From Candidatus Nanopelagicales bacterium (GTDB lineage Bacteria; Actinomycetota; Actinomycetes; S36-B12; UBA5976), in contig JAEMSA010000014.1 in the NCBI GenBank assembly GCA_016463095.1, positions 1-37,905 on the forward strand: a DNA stretch of 37,905 nucleotides, in the 5' to 3' direction. Shown piece after piece: positions 27,792 to 36,434 of this stretch (positions are counted from its first letter, which is position 1; every line of letters starts with the position of its first letter). Under the pieces are notes generated by a model. It made no database searches, was not told the DNA's origin, and saw nothing but the letters and a program-made list of their open reading frames with translations. Made by a program: the position numbers and the translations under genes.

Positions 27792-29003
27792 TTAAACTTT
27801 TTCTTCTCTTGATTTCCATGGTGCACCGTATTCGTTAACCAGGTCCAAGAATGGTTTGGGTTCAAACCATTCTGGACCCATAACGCTTTGTGGTTTCCAG
27901 GTTCCGTTGTGAATTAATTCCATCGCAATAACAGGATTTAGCGCTGTTTGCCAAACCACTGCTTGATCGCCATATTCTTTCATTGACCATTCGTTATCAA
28001 CCACATGATACAAATAAGTGGCTTTTGGTTGTCCTGCTTTATCTAATCCTTTAACTAATACACCCGCACAAGTTTTACCTTTCATGCGAGATCCCAAAGT
28101 GGCAGGATCAGGTAACGATGCTGTTAACAAGTCTCGAGGAGAAACTGAAACTCCTTGCACGTCAACATTTTCTTTCTTATCTAAACCAAGCTTGTTGATT
28201 GTCTTTAATATGCCAATGAATTCTTTTCCTAAACCGTATTTAAAGTTCACTTTTTTAGCATCTATTTTTTGAGGTATTAGTACTACTTCTTCGTGTTCTA
28301 CGTTCACACATTCCACCGGACCAATACCTTCTGGGAAATCAAATATTTGTGGTTCAGAGAACGGCTTGGTGGTAAACCATCCTTTGCCATCTTCCCAAAC
28401 CAAAGGTGGGTTTAAACATTCTTCGATTGTGGTCCAAATAGAAAACGAAGGTGCAAAAGAGTCTCCTTCAATCACAATGTTGGATCCATCTAAGACTGTT
28501 AATTCATCAATCTGGCTAAAGAGTTCATCTGAGGCATACTTGGCCAAAACATCACTTAGTCCTGGTTCAATTCCCATTCCTACCACTGCCCAAATTTTTC
28601 TTTCCGCCCAATTCCAGTCTCGAGCAAATTGTTCATCCCCTAATTTGACGCCCACTTCGGTGTGTGGATATTTAGGGTGAGGTCTGGACAATGACATAGC
28701 CATATCCATGTAGTTAGTGTTTTCGATTTCGCACGCTAAAAATATGGGCATCACAAATCTTGGATCAACCGCGTTGATCACAACATCGGGATTGGTTTCT
28801 CTAATTAATTCTCTAATGTCTTCTAATTCAGCAGCGTTAACTTGAGCTGCACTAAAGCGATCATCTTTTAATCTTTCAACAGCAAGTTCTGCACGCTCTA
28901 AAGTACGGTCAGCAATAACCATGCTGGTTAAGAATTTACGTCTAGATGCGATATTGGCTATTGAACGCCCAACTCCACCCGCTCCGATAACGAGCGCTTT
29001 CAT
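27792..29003 (-). CDS. Saccharopine dehydrogenase-family protein (carboxynorspermidine-synthase-like)
   Basis: N-terminal Rossmann 'ALVIGAGGVGRSIANIASRR', 'NYMDMAMS', 'MGIEPGLSDVLAKYASDEL'. Confidence 0.83.
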   Translation of the reverse strand: MKALVIGAGGVGRSIANIASRRKFLTSMVIADRTLERAELAVERLKDDRFSAAQVNAAELEDIRELIRETNPDVVINAVDPRFVMPIFLACEIENTNYMDMAMSLSRPHPKYPHTEVGVKLGDEQFARDWNWAERKIWAVVGMGIEPGLSDVLAKYASDELFSQIDELTVLDGSNIVIEGDSFAPSFSIWTTIEECLNPPLVWEDGKGWFTTKPFSEPQIFDFPEGIGPVECVNVEHEEVVLIPQKIDAKKVNFKYGLGKEFIGILKTINKLGLDKKENVDVQGVSVSPRDLLTASLPDPATLGSRMKGKTCAGVLVKGLDKAGQPKATYLYHVVDNEWSMKEYGDQAVVWQTALNPVIAMELIHNGTWKPQSVMGPEWFEPKPFLDLVNEYGAPWKSREEKV

Positions 29004-29058
29004 AAAAAAATCAGCTCCTACTAGTAAGAATTAATCTATACCAGCAGTTTTATTACTT

Positions 29059-29463
29059 TTATTGACCCCTAATTTCTTCGATTAAACCCCACACAAGTTG
29101 CTTAATTTCATCTCTAATTGGTCTTATTGATTCAACACCTTGACCTGCAGGATCTACTAAATTCCAATCTAAATATTTTTTACCTGGAAAAATTGGACAT
29201 GCATCACCACAACCCATTGTGATTACATAATCTGAATCTTGCACAGCTTCTGTAGTTAAAATTTTAGGAATATTTTTTGAAATATCAATGTTTTCTTCCA
29301 ACATCGCAGCTACTACTGCAGGATTTATTTGATCTGCTGGCATTGAGCCAGCAGACCTAACTTCTATTTGATTTTCTGAAAGGTGTTGCAAATATGCAGC
29401 AGCCATTTGTGAACGCCCGGCGTTATGAACGCAAACAAACAAAACGCTTGCTTTTTTTGTCAT
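29059..29463 (-). CDS. arsC: Arsenate reductase, LMW-phosphatase/thioredoxin-type
   Basis: CX5R motif 'FVCVHNAGRSQMAAA', 'VITMGCGDACPIFPGKKYLDWNLVDPAGQ'. Confidence 0.9.
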   Translation of the reverse strand: MTKKASVLFVCVHNAGRSQMAAAYLQHLSENQIEVRSAGSMPADQINPAVVAAMLEENIDISKNIPKILTTEAVQDSDYVITMGCGDACPIFPGKKYLDWNLVDPAGQGVESIRPIRDEIKQLVWGLIEEIRGQ

Positions 29464-30143
29464 CGTACTTTTGGTTTCTTGAATTTCATTTGGAAGACAA
29501 ACATCGAAAGTAGTCCCCCAATTATTAAGCCAACAAATTGGGCCAAGATAAATCCAGGCACAGAACCAGCATCAATTCCAGTGAAAGAATCAGTTAAGGA
29601 TCGAGCAAAAGTAAAAGCTGGATTTGCAAAAGATGAGGAGGAGGTAAAGAGCATGGCTGCCCCAATCCAAATCGGCACCCAAACTTGCACTCCGCCGCGA
29701 ACATCAGACCTGGTCACAGCTGTGATCACAAATATCAAACCAGCAGAGGCAATAACCTCACCAATTAATTGACCTGTACCGGCTCTAACTTGAGTGGATT
29801 GTTGAATTGCGTCTCCACCGAATGTGTAATTAGTGATCAATGCCCCAGCTACGAAACCTAATATTTGAAACACAATGAGTTGAATCGACTCAACAAAAGT
29901 TTGTTTACCTCTTGAAAATGTCCATAAGGTAACAATCGGGTTAAAGTGGGCAACTCCGATTTGGGAAAGAATAGCAATTGCAATTGCTAAACCAAAGACT
30001 GTTCCTATGTCATTTATTAACAACATAACGGCACGATCATCAGTCAGGTTCTGTGCCATTATTCCAGAACCCACAACTGCTGCGGCAATAGTGAATGAAC
30101 CTAAAAATTCTGAGACTAACGCGCGAGCTTTTCTACTGGCCAT
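29460..30143 (-). CDS. MIP/aquaporin-family channel, possibly an AqpS-like arsenite channel
   Basis: Six TM with 'HFNPIVTL' and 'FANPAFTFAR' NPA-type boxes; 4-bp overlap with arsC. Confidence 0.88.
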   Translation of the reverse strand: MASRKARALVSEFLGSFTIAAAVVGSGIMAQNLTDDRAVMLLINDIGTVFGLAIAIAILSQIGVAHFNPIVTLWTFSRGKQTFVESIQLIVFQILGFVAGALITNYTFGGDAIQQSTQVRAGTGQLIGEVIASAGLIFVITAVTRSDVRGGVQVWVPIWIGAAMLFTSSSSFANPAFTFARSLTDSFTGIDAGSVPGFILAQFVGLIIGGLLSMFVFQMKFKKPKVR

Positions 30144-30222
30144 GAATTTTCTCCCACGATTCTAAAAAATCTAATTAGTAATACTTTGCCATCATTACGG
30201 TACTAATAGCACTGATTTGATG

Positions 30223-30242
30223 TTGCATTAGATGGAATGCAA
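30223..30242. promoter_or_regulatory. Inverted repeat upstream of aquaporin-arsC operon (candidate operator)
   Basis: TTGCATT-agatgg-AATGCAA, perfect 7-bp arms, about 80 bp upstream of the aquaporin start. Confidence 0.35.
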
Positions 30243-30289
30243 TGTGAACAGTTGGTTAAATCCCCCACGAGCTTTACTTGGCAGGCTGA

Positions 30290-30952
30290 TTAGCCAATTG
30301 AGTCTTCAAAAGGCAATGCTGTTTTTGACATATGTTCTTGTTTTGCTTTCTTAGAAGTTACTTTTCTCATGTGATGCTTTCTGCATAAAACTTCATAAAC
30401 AACTTCGTCGGGTTTGGCTTCTGTACCGGCGTCTCCCACCACTACCTGTTCACCTTCTGTCACCATCACCCCATTCACAATTCGGGCTTGATGAGTTGCT
30501 TTTTTTCCACACCAACAAAGTGCTTCTACTTGCAAAATATTTACTCGGTCAGCTATTTCTAATAATCTTTGTGCACCCGGAAATAGTGCGGTTCGAAAAT
30601 CTGTGGTGATTCCAAAAGTGAATACGTCTATCCCAAAATCATCAACCACTCTTGCTAGTTGATCAATTTGTTCAACTTCATAGAACTGAGCTTCATCACA
30701 AATTAAATAATCAACCGTTTCACCCTTAGACAGAGCTTGAGTCATAAGTCTTAAAAAGTTGGTTTCTATTGTTACTTCGATGGCACTAGCCTTTAAACCC
30801 AGACGAGAACTTAAAGTTGCTTCTCCTGCTCTATCTTTTCTGGTGAAAACTAAACCGCGTCTGCCCGCAGTGGAATGGTTATGGTGAGTTTGCAAGGCCA
30901 GGGTTGATTTACCACTGTCCATGGTTCCGGAAAAGAAAACTAATTCAGCCAT
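30290..30952 (-). CDS. tdk: Thymidine kinase
   Basis: 'VFFSGTMDSGKSTLALQ', 'YLICDEAQFYEVEQIDQLA', 'FGITTDFRTALFPGAQRLLEIAD', Zn-site 'CWCGKKATHQAR...CRKHH'; start at internal Met 30952. Confidence 0.93.
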   Translation of the reverse strand: MAELVFFSGTMDSGKSTLALQTHHNHSTAGRRGLVFTRKDRAGEATLSSRLGLKASAIEVTIETNFLRLMTQALSKGETVDYLICDEAQFYEVEQIDQLARVVDDFGIDVFTFGITTDFRTALFPGAQRLLEIADRVNILQVEALCWCGKKATHQARIVNGVMVTEGEQVVVGDAGTEAKPDEVVYEVLCRKHHMRKVTSKKAKQEHMSKTALPFEDSIG

Positions 30953-30979
30953 AATGGCAATCTTGTCAGATGACAAGAA

Positions 30980-32146
30980 TTATTCAAAGCGCAATGCCTC
31001 AACTGGTTTTAACTTAGATGCTGTTCGGGCCGGCCACACACCAAACACCACACCAATAAACATAGAAAAACCTAACGACGCAAGGATCATGGTTGGGCTT
31101 AGTGCAAAATTCCATTCGCCCAGTTGCGCTAAAAAGTACGCCACAATTTCACCAATAATCACACCAATAATTCCACCCACCAATGACAAAACAATTGCTT
31201 CAATTAAAAATTGGGTAAGGATTTGAGATTGTTGGGCACCAATTGCTCTTCTGATCCCAATCTCTCTGGTTCTCTCGCGAACTGACACCAACATGATGTT
31301 CATAATTCCGATACCTCCGACCACCAAACTTATGGAGGCAATTCCACCCAGCAATAGTGATAAGAATTGTTGAACGGTGCCAATTGCGTCTAATAGTTGA
31401 CTGGCATCAACAATCACAAAATCAGCTTCCCTCTCACCAGAGATGTTGTGACGTGCTTTCAAAAGTGAAGTTAAATTAGCTGTTACTTCAGGAACTATTT
31501 CTTCATTAATAGTTTGAACTGTGATGGAACTTAAATATGGTGGGACCGCAACATATTTAAATGCTGTGTCTAAAGGAATATAGGCAGATCCCTGCGAACC
31601 AAATCCATCTGCATCATCCAAAATGCCCACCACAGTAAATTCTGTTGATCCAACAGCAATAGTTGAATTGATTGAGTAAGCATCTAACTCTAAATCACTT
31701 GCCAAAGAACTACTTAAAACAATTAGCCTGGCATCTTTTGTGTTTTCCACATTTGGTAAAAATGAACCCACAAAAATGTCTGGATCAACCACAGTTTTGT
31801 AATCAGAGTCCACTCCAATCACTTGGGCTCTAGTGGATGCTTGATTTGAAGAAATAGTGGCACGACCTGAGACTGTTTCTGAAACTATGTCCACACCTGG
31901 CTCTCGTGCTATTTCAATTACGTCATCAACAGTTATCGACTGATTAGTTGTGCCAGTAATTGTTAAGTTTCTGGCCCCTAGTCCTTTGAATTGATCTTGA
32001 ATACCTGAAGTTGCTCCTTGCGCAACTGAAACTAAAGCAATTAGTGCCATCACCCCAATGATGATGCCCAGCATGGTCAAACCAGATCTTGTTTTTGTAG
32101 CAAGGATTCTGGCAAAAGCTAAACGAGCAGCAATCAAAATATTCAT
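30980..32146 (-). CDS. ABC transporter permease, MacB/FtsX-type
   Basis: 'ATKTRSGLTMLGIIIGVMALIALVSVAQGA', 'GGIGIMNIMLVSVRERTREIGIRRAIGA', C-terminal 'PARTASKLKPVEALRFE'. Confidence 0.93.
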   Translation of the reverse strand: MNILIAARLAFARILATKTRSGLTMLGIIIGVMALIALVSVAQGATSGIQDQFKGLGARNLTITGTTNQSITVDDVIEIAREPGVDIVSETVSGRATISSNQASTRAQVIGVDSDYKTVVDPDIFVGSFLPNVENTKDARLIVLSSSLASDLELDAYSINSTIAVGSTEFTVVGILDDADGFGSQGSAYIPLDTAFKYVAVPPYLSSITVQTINEEIVPEVTANLTSLLKARHNISGEREADFVIVDASQLLDAIGTVQQFLSLLLGGIASISLVVGGIGIMNIMLVSVRERTREIGIRRAIGAQQSQILTQFLIEAIVLSLVGGIIGVIIGEIVAYFLAQLGEWNFALSPTMILASLGFSMFIGVVFGVWPARTASKLKPVEALRFE

Positions 32147-32832
32147 TTTTTATCACGCTCGTCATTAATTACTTTTCCATCTTTTAAAGTAATTCTTCGA
32201 GTAGCCCTTTTAGCGACATCTAAATCGTGAGTAATCAATACTATGGTTTTTCCTTCATCATTTAAGTCTGCAAATAAATCCATCACTTGCTTACCAGTTT
32301 TTGAATCAAGTGCACCGGTGGGTTCATCAGCCAAAATCAAAGAAGGCTCGGTAACTAATGCTCGAGCAATTGCTACACGTTGTTGCTGTCCGCCAGAAAG
32401 TTCGGTTGATTGATGAGAGTAACGATCTTCCATCCCAAGTTTTGTTAACATTTCCATGGCTCTAAATCTGGCTTCTTTAGCAGGAACTCCCCGATAAAAA
32501 AGCGGTGTTGCCACATTATCTAGTGCATCAGTTTTGGGTAATAGAAAAAATGATTGAAATACAAAACCAATTGCATAATTTCTTAAGGAAGTTAATTTCT
32601 TATCATTTAATTCAGATAAATCTTCACCAGCCACTTTAACAACTCCAGTGGTGGGGCGATCTAAGCAACCAATTAAATTCATCATGGTTGATTTACCCGA
32701 ACCAGATGCACCTACAATGGCAACAAATTCGCCTTTTTTAATACGTATGTCAACACCATCAAGAGCTTTTACAATTGAAGATCCTTCACCGTATGTTTTT
32801 GTAACATTCGACATTTCAACTACGGCAGCCAT
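32143..32832 (-). CDS. ABC transporter ATP-binding protein, MacB/LolD-type
   Basis: Walker A 'GASGSGKST', 'LSGGQQQRVAIARAL', 'LADEPTGALD'; ATGA overlap with permease. Confidence 0.95.
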   Translation of the reverse strand: MAAVVEMSNVTKTYGEGSSIVKALDGVDIRIKKGEFVAIVGASGSGKSTMMNLIGCLDRPTTGVVKVAGEDLSELNDKKLTSLRNYAIGFVFQSFFLLPKTDALDNVATPLFYRGVPAKEARFRAMEMLTKLGMEDRYSHQSTELSGGQQQRVAIARALVTEPSLILADEPTGALDSKTGKQVMDLFADLNDEGKTIVLITHDLDVAKRATRRITLKDGKVINDERDKK

Positions 32833-32835
32833 TAG

Positions 32836-34386
32836 TTAGTCACTTGACCGATTATTGCCTCGCGACGACCTTTGGTCAGCGAATGGATCTTCGGTGGTAG
32901 GAAGTTTGCCATCAGCTGATTTTTTACCAAGCACAACTTCCTGCCCAACGTCTATTCCACTTAAAATTTCTACAAGCTTTGAACCGCTAACACCAATTTT
33001 TACTTCTTTATCAACTGGGCTGTTATTAATATCCAAAATTTGCACAAAAGTTGCGTTACCTTTTTTAATTAGGGCTTGTAGTGGTACTGCAACTGCTGCT
33101 TTTTTGCTTTGCAAAATAATTTTTGCTGTAACACTCATGCCGATACGCCAGGTCGATACTGCTGCATCTGGTTGGGTGAAAACAATGAATTGAGCAACAC
33201 CGTTTGTGTCAGTGGTTGCTACTTGCCCAATTTGGGAAACTTTTCCAGCACTAACTTCACTACTGTTGCCAAGTTTTAAATCTACTTTTTGATCAAGTGC
33301 CACATTAGAAATGTCGTATTCACTTACTTTGATGGAAGCAATCATTGGTCCAGAACCAATAGTTGCAATTGAGTTTGCCACGAGTGCCTCAGGTGCGGTC
33401 AAAATTTCTCTGATAGTTCCAGCCACTGGAGATTTAACATTTTTTGTTGAGTTATCAAAGTTTCTTAAAACTGCGATAACTTCACCTTCTTGCACAACTG
33501 ATCCTGGTTGGACTTTTATTTCTTTAACACTCCATTGTTTTGTGCCAGCACTACTTGGTGTTGACACAACTTTGATCAAGTCAAGCCCATTTTTTGTAGA
33601 CAAAGTAACTTTGTTATTGACATCAATGTCGTAGGTGTATTCGTCAATTAAGATCGCATCTGAATATCGAATTTTTTCACTTCCTACTGGTGTTACTTCC
33701 ACGGTTGCCGTCATCCCTGCTTTGGCACTTGCGGGCAAAGTGTTAGGTGTTGGAGTTATCAAAATTTTGTAAGTAGGTGTTGTGTCATTTGGGGTGGAAG
33801 CATAAGGCTTTATGGACGAAATATAACCAGACGTCAAAGTGTTGGAGGAATTAATAGCTAAAGCGATAGGTAAGCCCAAACTTAATTTTGTTGATTCTGT
33901 TTCTGTCACATCAATACTGATAAGTACTTTACCGGCACCAACACTGGCAACGGTGCCATTAATTGATACTCCTTTAATACCATTAACTGCTCTAACACGA
34001 CCAGCAACTGGAGATTTAATCTCTTGTAAAGTCCCATCGTAATTCTTTAAAGTAACTATTGATTGTCCTTTAGCTACTTTCACGCCTTCATCTTTATTAA
34101 TCTTGCTCACAACCCAGGTATCACTTAGCGAAACTGGGGTACCAGCACTTGTGGTGGCCACGCCAGCAATTTTTGTTAATACTGCTGGAGAATCCGCATT
34201 AATATTAAATGTGTATTGGTCAACAATTGACCCAGTGGTAGAAACACTACTTTCGATTAATTCGGCTTGAGCAGTAACAGTTAAATATGTATCAGGTGTT
34301 TCTTTGTTTAAATTAGTGTAGTAAAAAATGCCCCCGGCTACTAAAATAGCTGACACAGCCACAATTGAGATCTTGCCCTTACTCAT
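32836..34386 (-). CDS. HlyD/MacA-like efflux adaptor with internally duplicated barrel-sandwich modules
   Basis: Signal anchor, 'KSPVAGRVRAVNG' and 'KSPVAGTIREIL' lipoyl-like motifs; directly upstream of MacB-type ATPase/permease. Confidence 0.85.
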   Translation of the reverse strand: MSKGKISIVAVSAILVAGGIFYYTNLNKETPDTYLTVTAQAELIESSVSTTGSIVDQYTFNINADSPAVLTKIAGVATTSAGTPVSLSDTWVVSKINKDEGVKVAKGQSIVTLKNYDGTLQEIKSPVAGRVRAVNGIKGVSINGTVASVGAGKVLISIDVTETESTKLSLGLPIALAINSSNTLTSGYISSIKPYASTPNDTTPTYKILITPTPNTLPASAKAGMTATVEVTPVGSEKIRYSDAILIDEYTYDIDVNNKVTLSTKNGLDLIKVVSTPSSAGTKQWSVKEIKVQPGSVVQEGEVIAVLRNFDNSTKNVKSPVAGTIREILTAPEALVANSIATIGSGPMIASIKVSEYDISNVALDQKVDLKLGNSSEVSAGKVSQIGQVATTDTNGVAQFIVFTQPDAAVSTWRIGMSVTAKIILQSKKAAVAVPLQALIKKGNATFVQILDINNSPVDKEVKIGVSGSKLVEILSGIDVGQEVVLGKKSADGKLPTTEDPFADQRSSRGNNRSSD

Positions 34387-34488
34387 TTCAATCCTCACTC
34401 TTACTCTTAATCGTTTCTAAACTAACACTTCGGCTGTTTATCGGCATTTTCAACTAATCCAGTTAAACCTTAACCAACCCTGGGCTGA

Positions 34489-35145
34489 CTAGTTTTGAGA
34501 GATTATTTCCATAATTTCTCGCTGGGCAGCTAATCCTTTTCGCTCATATTTTGTCACTGGTCGCCAACTTGGACGAATCAAAAGCTTCGAATTAGGTAAT
34601 ACTTCGAGCATTTGTTTTCCATATTCAGCCCAATCTGTGGCAGCGATGATTTCTCCACCCGGTTTTAATTTCTTCAACATCAATTCCACAATTTCGCCTC
34701 TAAATAGTCTTCTTTTGTTATGACGCTTTTTAGGCCAGGGATCTGGAAAGAAAGCAAATATTGCGCTTAAAGATTTGTCGCTAATCCAATCTCTTAACAC
34801 TTGCACTCCATCAGAATAGGCAACTCTGATATTTGTTAAACCTTCTTTGTGGGCATTTTCAACCAAATGACTGATACTTGGTCGATGGACTTCAATCGCA
34901 ATAATTACTGAATCCGGATTTGCTTTGGCAAAACCTATGGTTGATTCGCCACTACCGCAACCAATTTCAAAATAAATGTTTTTCTTTCCAAATAATTCTT
35001 TAAAATCCCAAGGACCTTCTGGTAATTCAAATTGTGAAAAATAGTTTTCTAATGCATAAATCTGATTCTTAGTCACTCTGCCTCTGCGGGCATGGAAAGT
35101 TCGGATTACTCCGTGTTCAACCTTAAGTCGCGCATTTTCAAGCAT
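34489..35145 (-). CDS. trmB: tRNA (guanine-N7-)-methyltransferase
   Basis: 'IYFEIGCGSGESTIGFAKANPDSVIIAIEVHRPSI', 'FAFFPDPWPKKRHNKRRL'; start at internal Met 35145 avoids overlap with the divergent gene. Confidence 0.94.
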   Translation of the reverse strand: MLENARLKVEHGVIRTFHARRGRVTKNQIYALENYFSQFELPEGPWDFKELFGKKNIYFEIGCGSGESTIGFAKANPDSVIIAIEVHRPSISHLVENAHKEGLTNIRVAYSDGVQVLRDWISDKSLSAIFAFFPDPWPKKRHNKRRLFRGEIVELMLKKLKPGGEIIAATDWAEYGKQMLEVLPNSKLLIRPSWRPVTKYERKGLAAQREIMEIISQN

Positions 35146-35163
35146 TAGACAATAATTATATTT

Positions 35164-35733
35164 ATGTCTAATCTTCACAAACCAGCCGCCACCGAAGCAA
35201 AATTGCATGAACTATTAGCAAATCGCTGGAGCCCTCGATCTTTTGATTCTTCTCACATTTTGCAAGATTCAGAAATTAATTCACTGCTAGAAGCAGCAAG
35301 ATGGTCACCTTCCTGGATGAATGCTCAGCCTTGGAGATTTTTAGTTGGGTTAAGGAATGACAAAAATTTTGCAGGTTTAGTCTCAACCCTGATGGAAACC
35401 AATTTAGAATGGGCCCCTAATACAAGTGCCATTATTTTAGTTGCCGCAACAGCTGAAGAAGTTTCCATGATTGAAACCTACGATGTCGGACTAGCTGTAG
35501 GAGCACTAACTACTCAAGCTCAGTCGATGGGTTTACATACTCATCAAATGGGTGGGTTTAGTAAATCAAAAGTTAAAGAAATATTTTCATTACCGCCAAA
35601 AACTGAACCAATTGTCTTAATTGGGGTGGGCAAGATTGGCCAACCAGAAGATTTAAGTCCTGCTCTTATGCAGCGCGAGGTTGCTCCTAGAGTTAGGAAA
35701 CCATTAACTGAATTAATGATCAAAGGGTTGTAG
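35164..35733 (+). CDS. Nitroreductase family protein
   Basis: 'LLANRWSPRSFD', 'LLEAARWSPSWMNAQPWRFLV', 'GLAVGALTTQAQSMGLHTHQMGGF'. Confidence 0.9.
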   Translation: MSNLHKPAATEAKLHELLANRWSPRSFDSSHILQDSEINSLLEAARWSPSWMNAQPWRFLVGLRNDKNFAGLVSTLMETNLEWAPNTSAIILVAATAEEVSMIETYDVGLAVGALTTQAQSMGLHTHQMGGFSKSKVKEIFSLPPKTEPIVLIGVGKIGQPEDLSPALMQREVAPRVRKPLTELMIKGL

Positions 35734-36398
35734 TGAAAAGACACATTCCGCAGTGGTTATTTCCTTCCAAGATTATTCCAGTTACACCATGGAGATCAAA
35801 TAATTATTGGGTTTCTAAACCCTCCACAATTTTTATCTTGGTAGTTGGGCTTTGGTTGTTTGGTACCGGTGAAGCATTTCTAATTTCAGCTAATTCCGGG
35901 GTTTCACCTTGGACTGTTTTTGCGCAAGGAATATCTGTGCAAACAGGATTAAGTATTGGGTGGGCTACATTCTTTTCAGGAATTGGAGTTCTAGCTTTAT
36001 GGATTCCCTTAAAACAAAAACCAGGTCTAGGCACTGTTTTAAATATTATAATTATTTCAATTGCTTTAGAGGTGATGTCAAATATTTTACCAACCCCTAC
36101 CTCAGATGTTTTACAAGTTATTCAAATACTGGTGGGCATTGCCATTGTGGGTTTAGGTAGCGGATTTTATTTAACATGCCACATGGGACCAGGTCCAAGA
36201 GATGGATTGATGACCAGAATTCATTTACTGACAGGATTACCTGTTGGTCGAGTGCGATTATTTATTGAAATATCTGTGTTAACCATTGGTTGGCTATTAG
36301 GTGGACAAGTCGGTTTAGGAACAGTTCTCTTTGGTGTGCTCATTGGTTATTCAGTGGCAACTTGGTTAAAAATTGTGGGAAAAATTACTAAAAAGTAG
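35733..36398 (+). CDS. YczE/YitT-like integral membrane protein
   Basis: 'ANSGVSPWTVFAQGISVQTGLSIG', 'GFYLTCHMGPGPRDGLMTRIHLLTGLPVGRVRLFIE'; GTG start overlapping upstream stop (TAGTG). Confidence 0.82.
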   Translation: MKRHIPQWLFPSKIIPVTPWRSNNYWVSKPSTIFILVVGLWLFGTGEAFLISANSGVSPWTVFAQGISVQTGLSIGWATFFSGIGVLALWIPLKQKPGLGTVLNIIIISIALEVMSNILPTPTSDVLQVIQILVGIAIVGLGSGFYLTCHMGPGPRDGLMTRIHLLTGLPVGRVRLFIEISVLTIGWLLGGQVGLGTVLFGVLIGYSVATWLKIVGKITKK

Positions 36399-36434
36399 TC
36401 CAATTTATTATCTAAGGTAAGTTAAGACTTAATC

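Noticed and set aside
30144-30289. Short ORF starting near 30233 (MECNVNSWLNPPRALLGRLISQ...)
   Set aside because: About 38 aa, runs into tdk antisense, no RBS or recognisable domain; region better read as upstream regulatory DNA.
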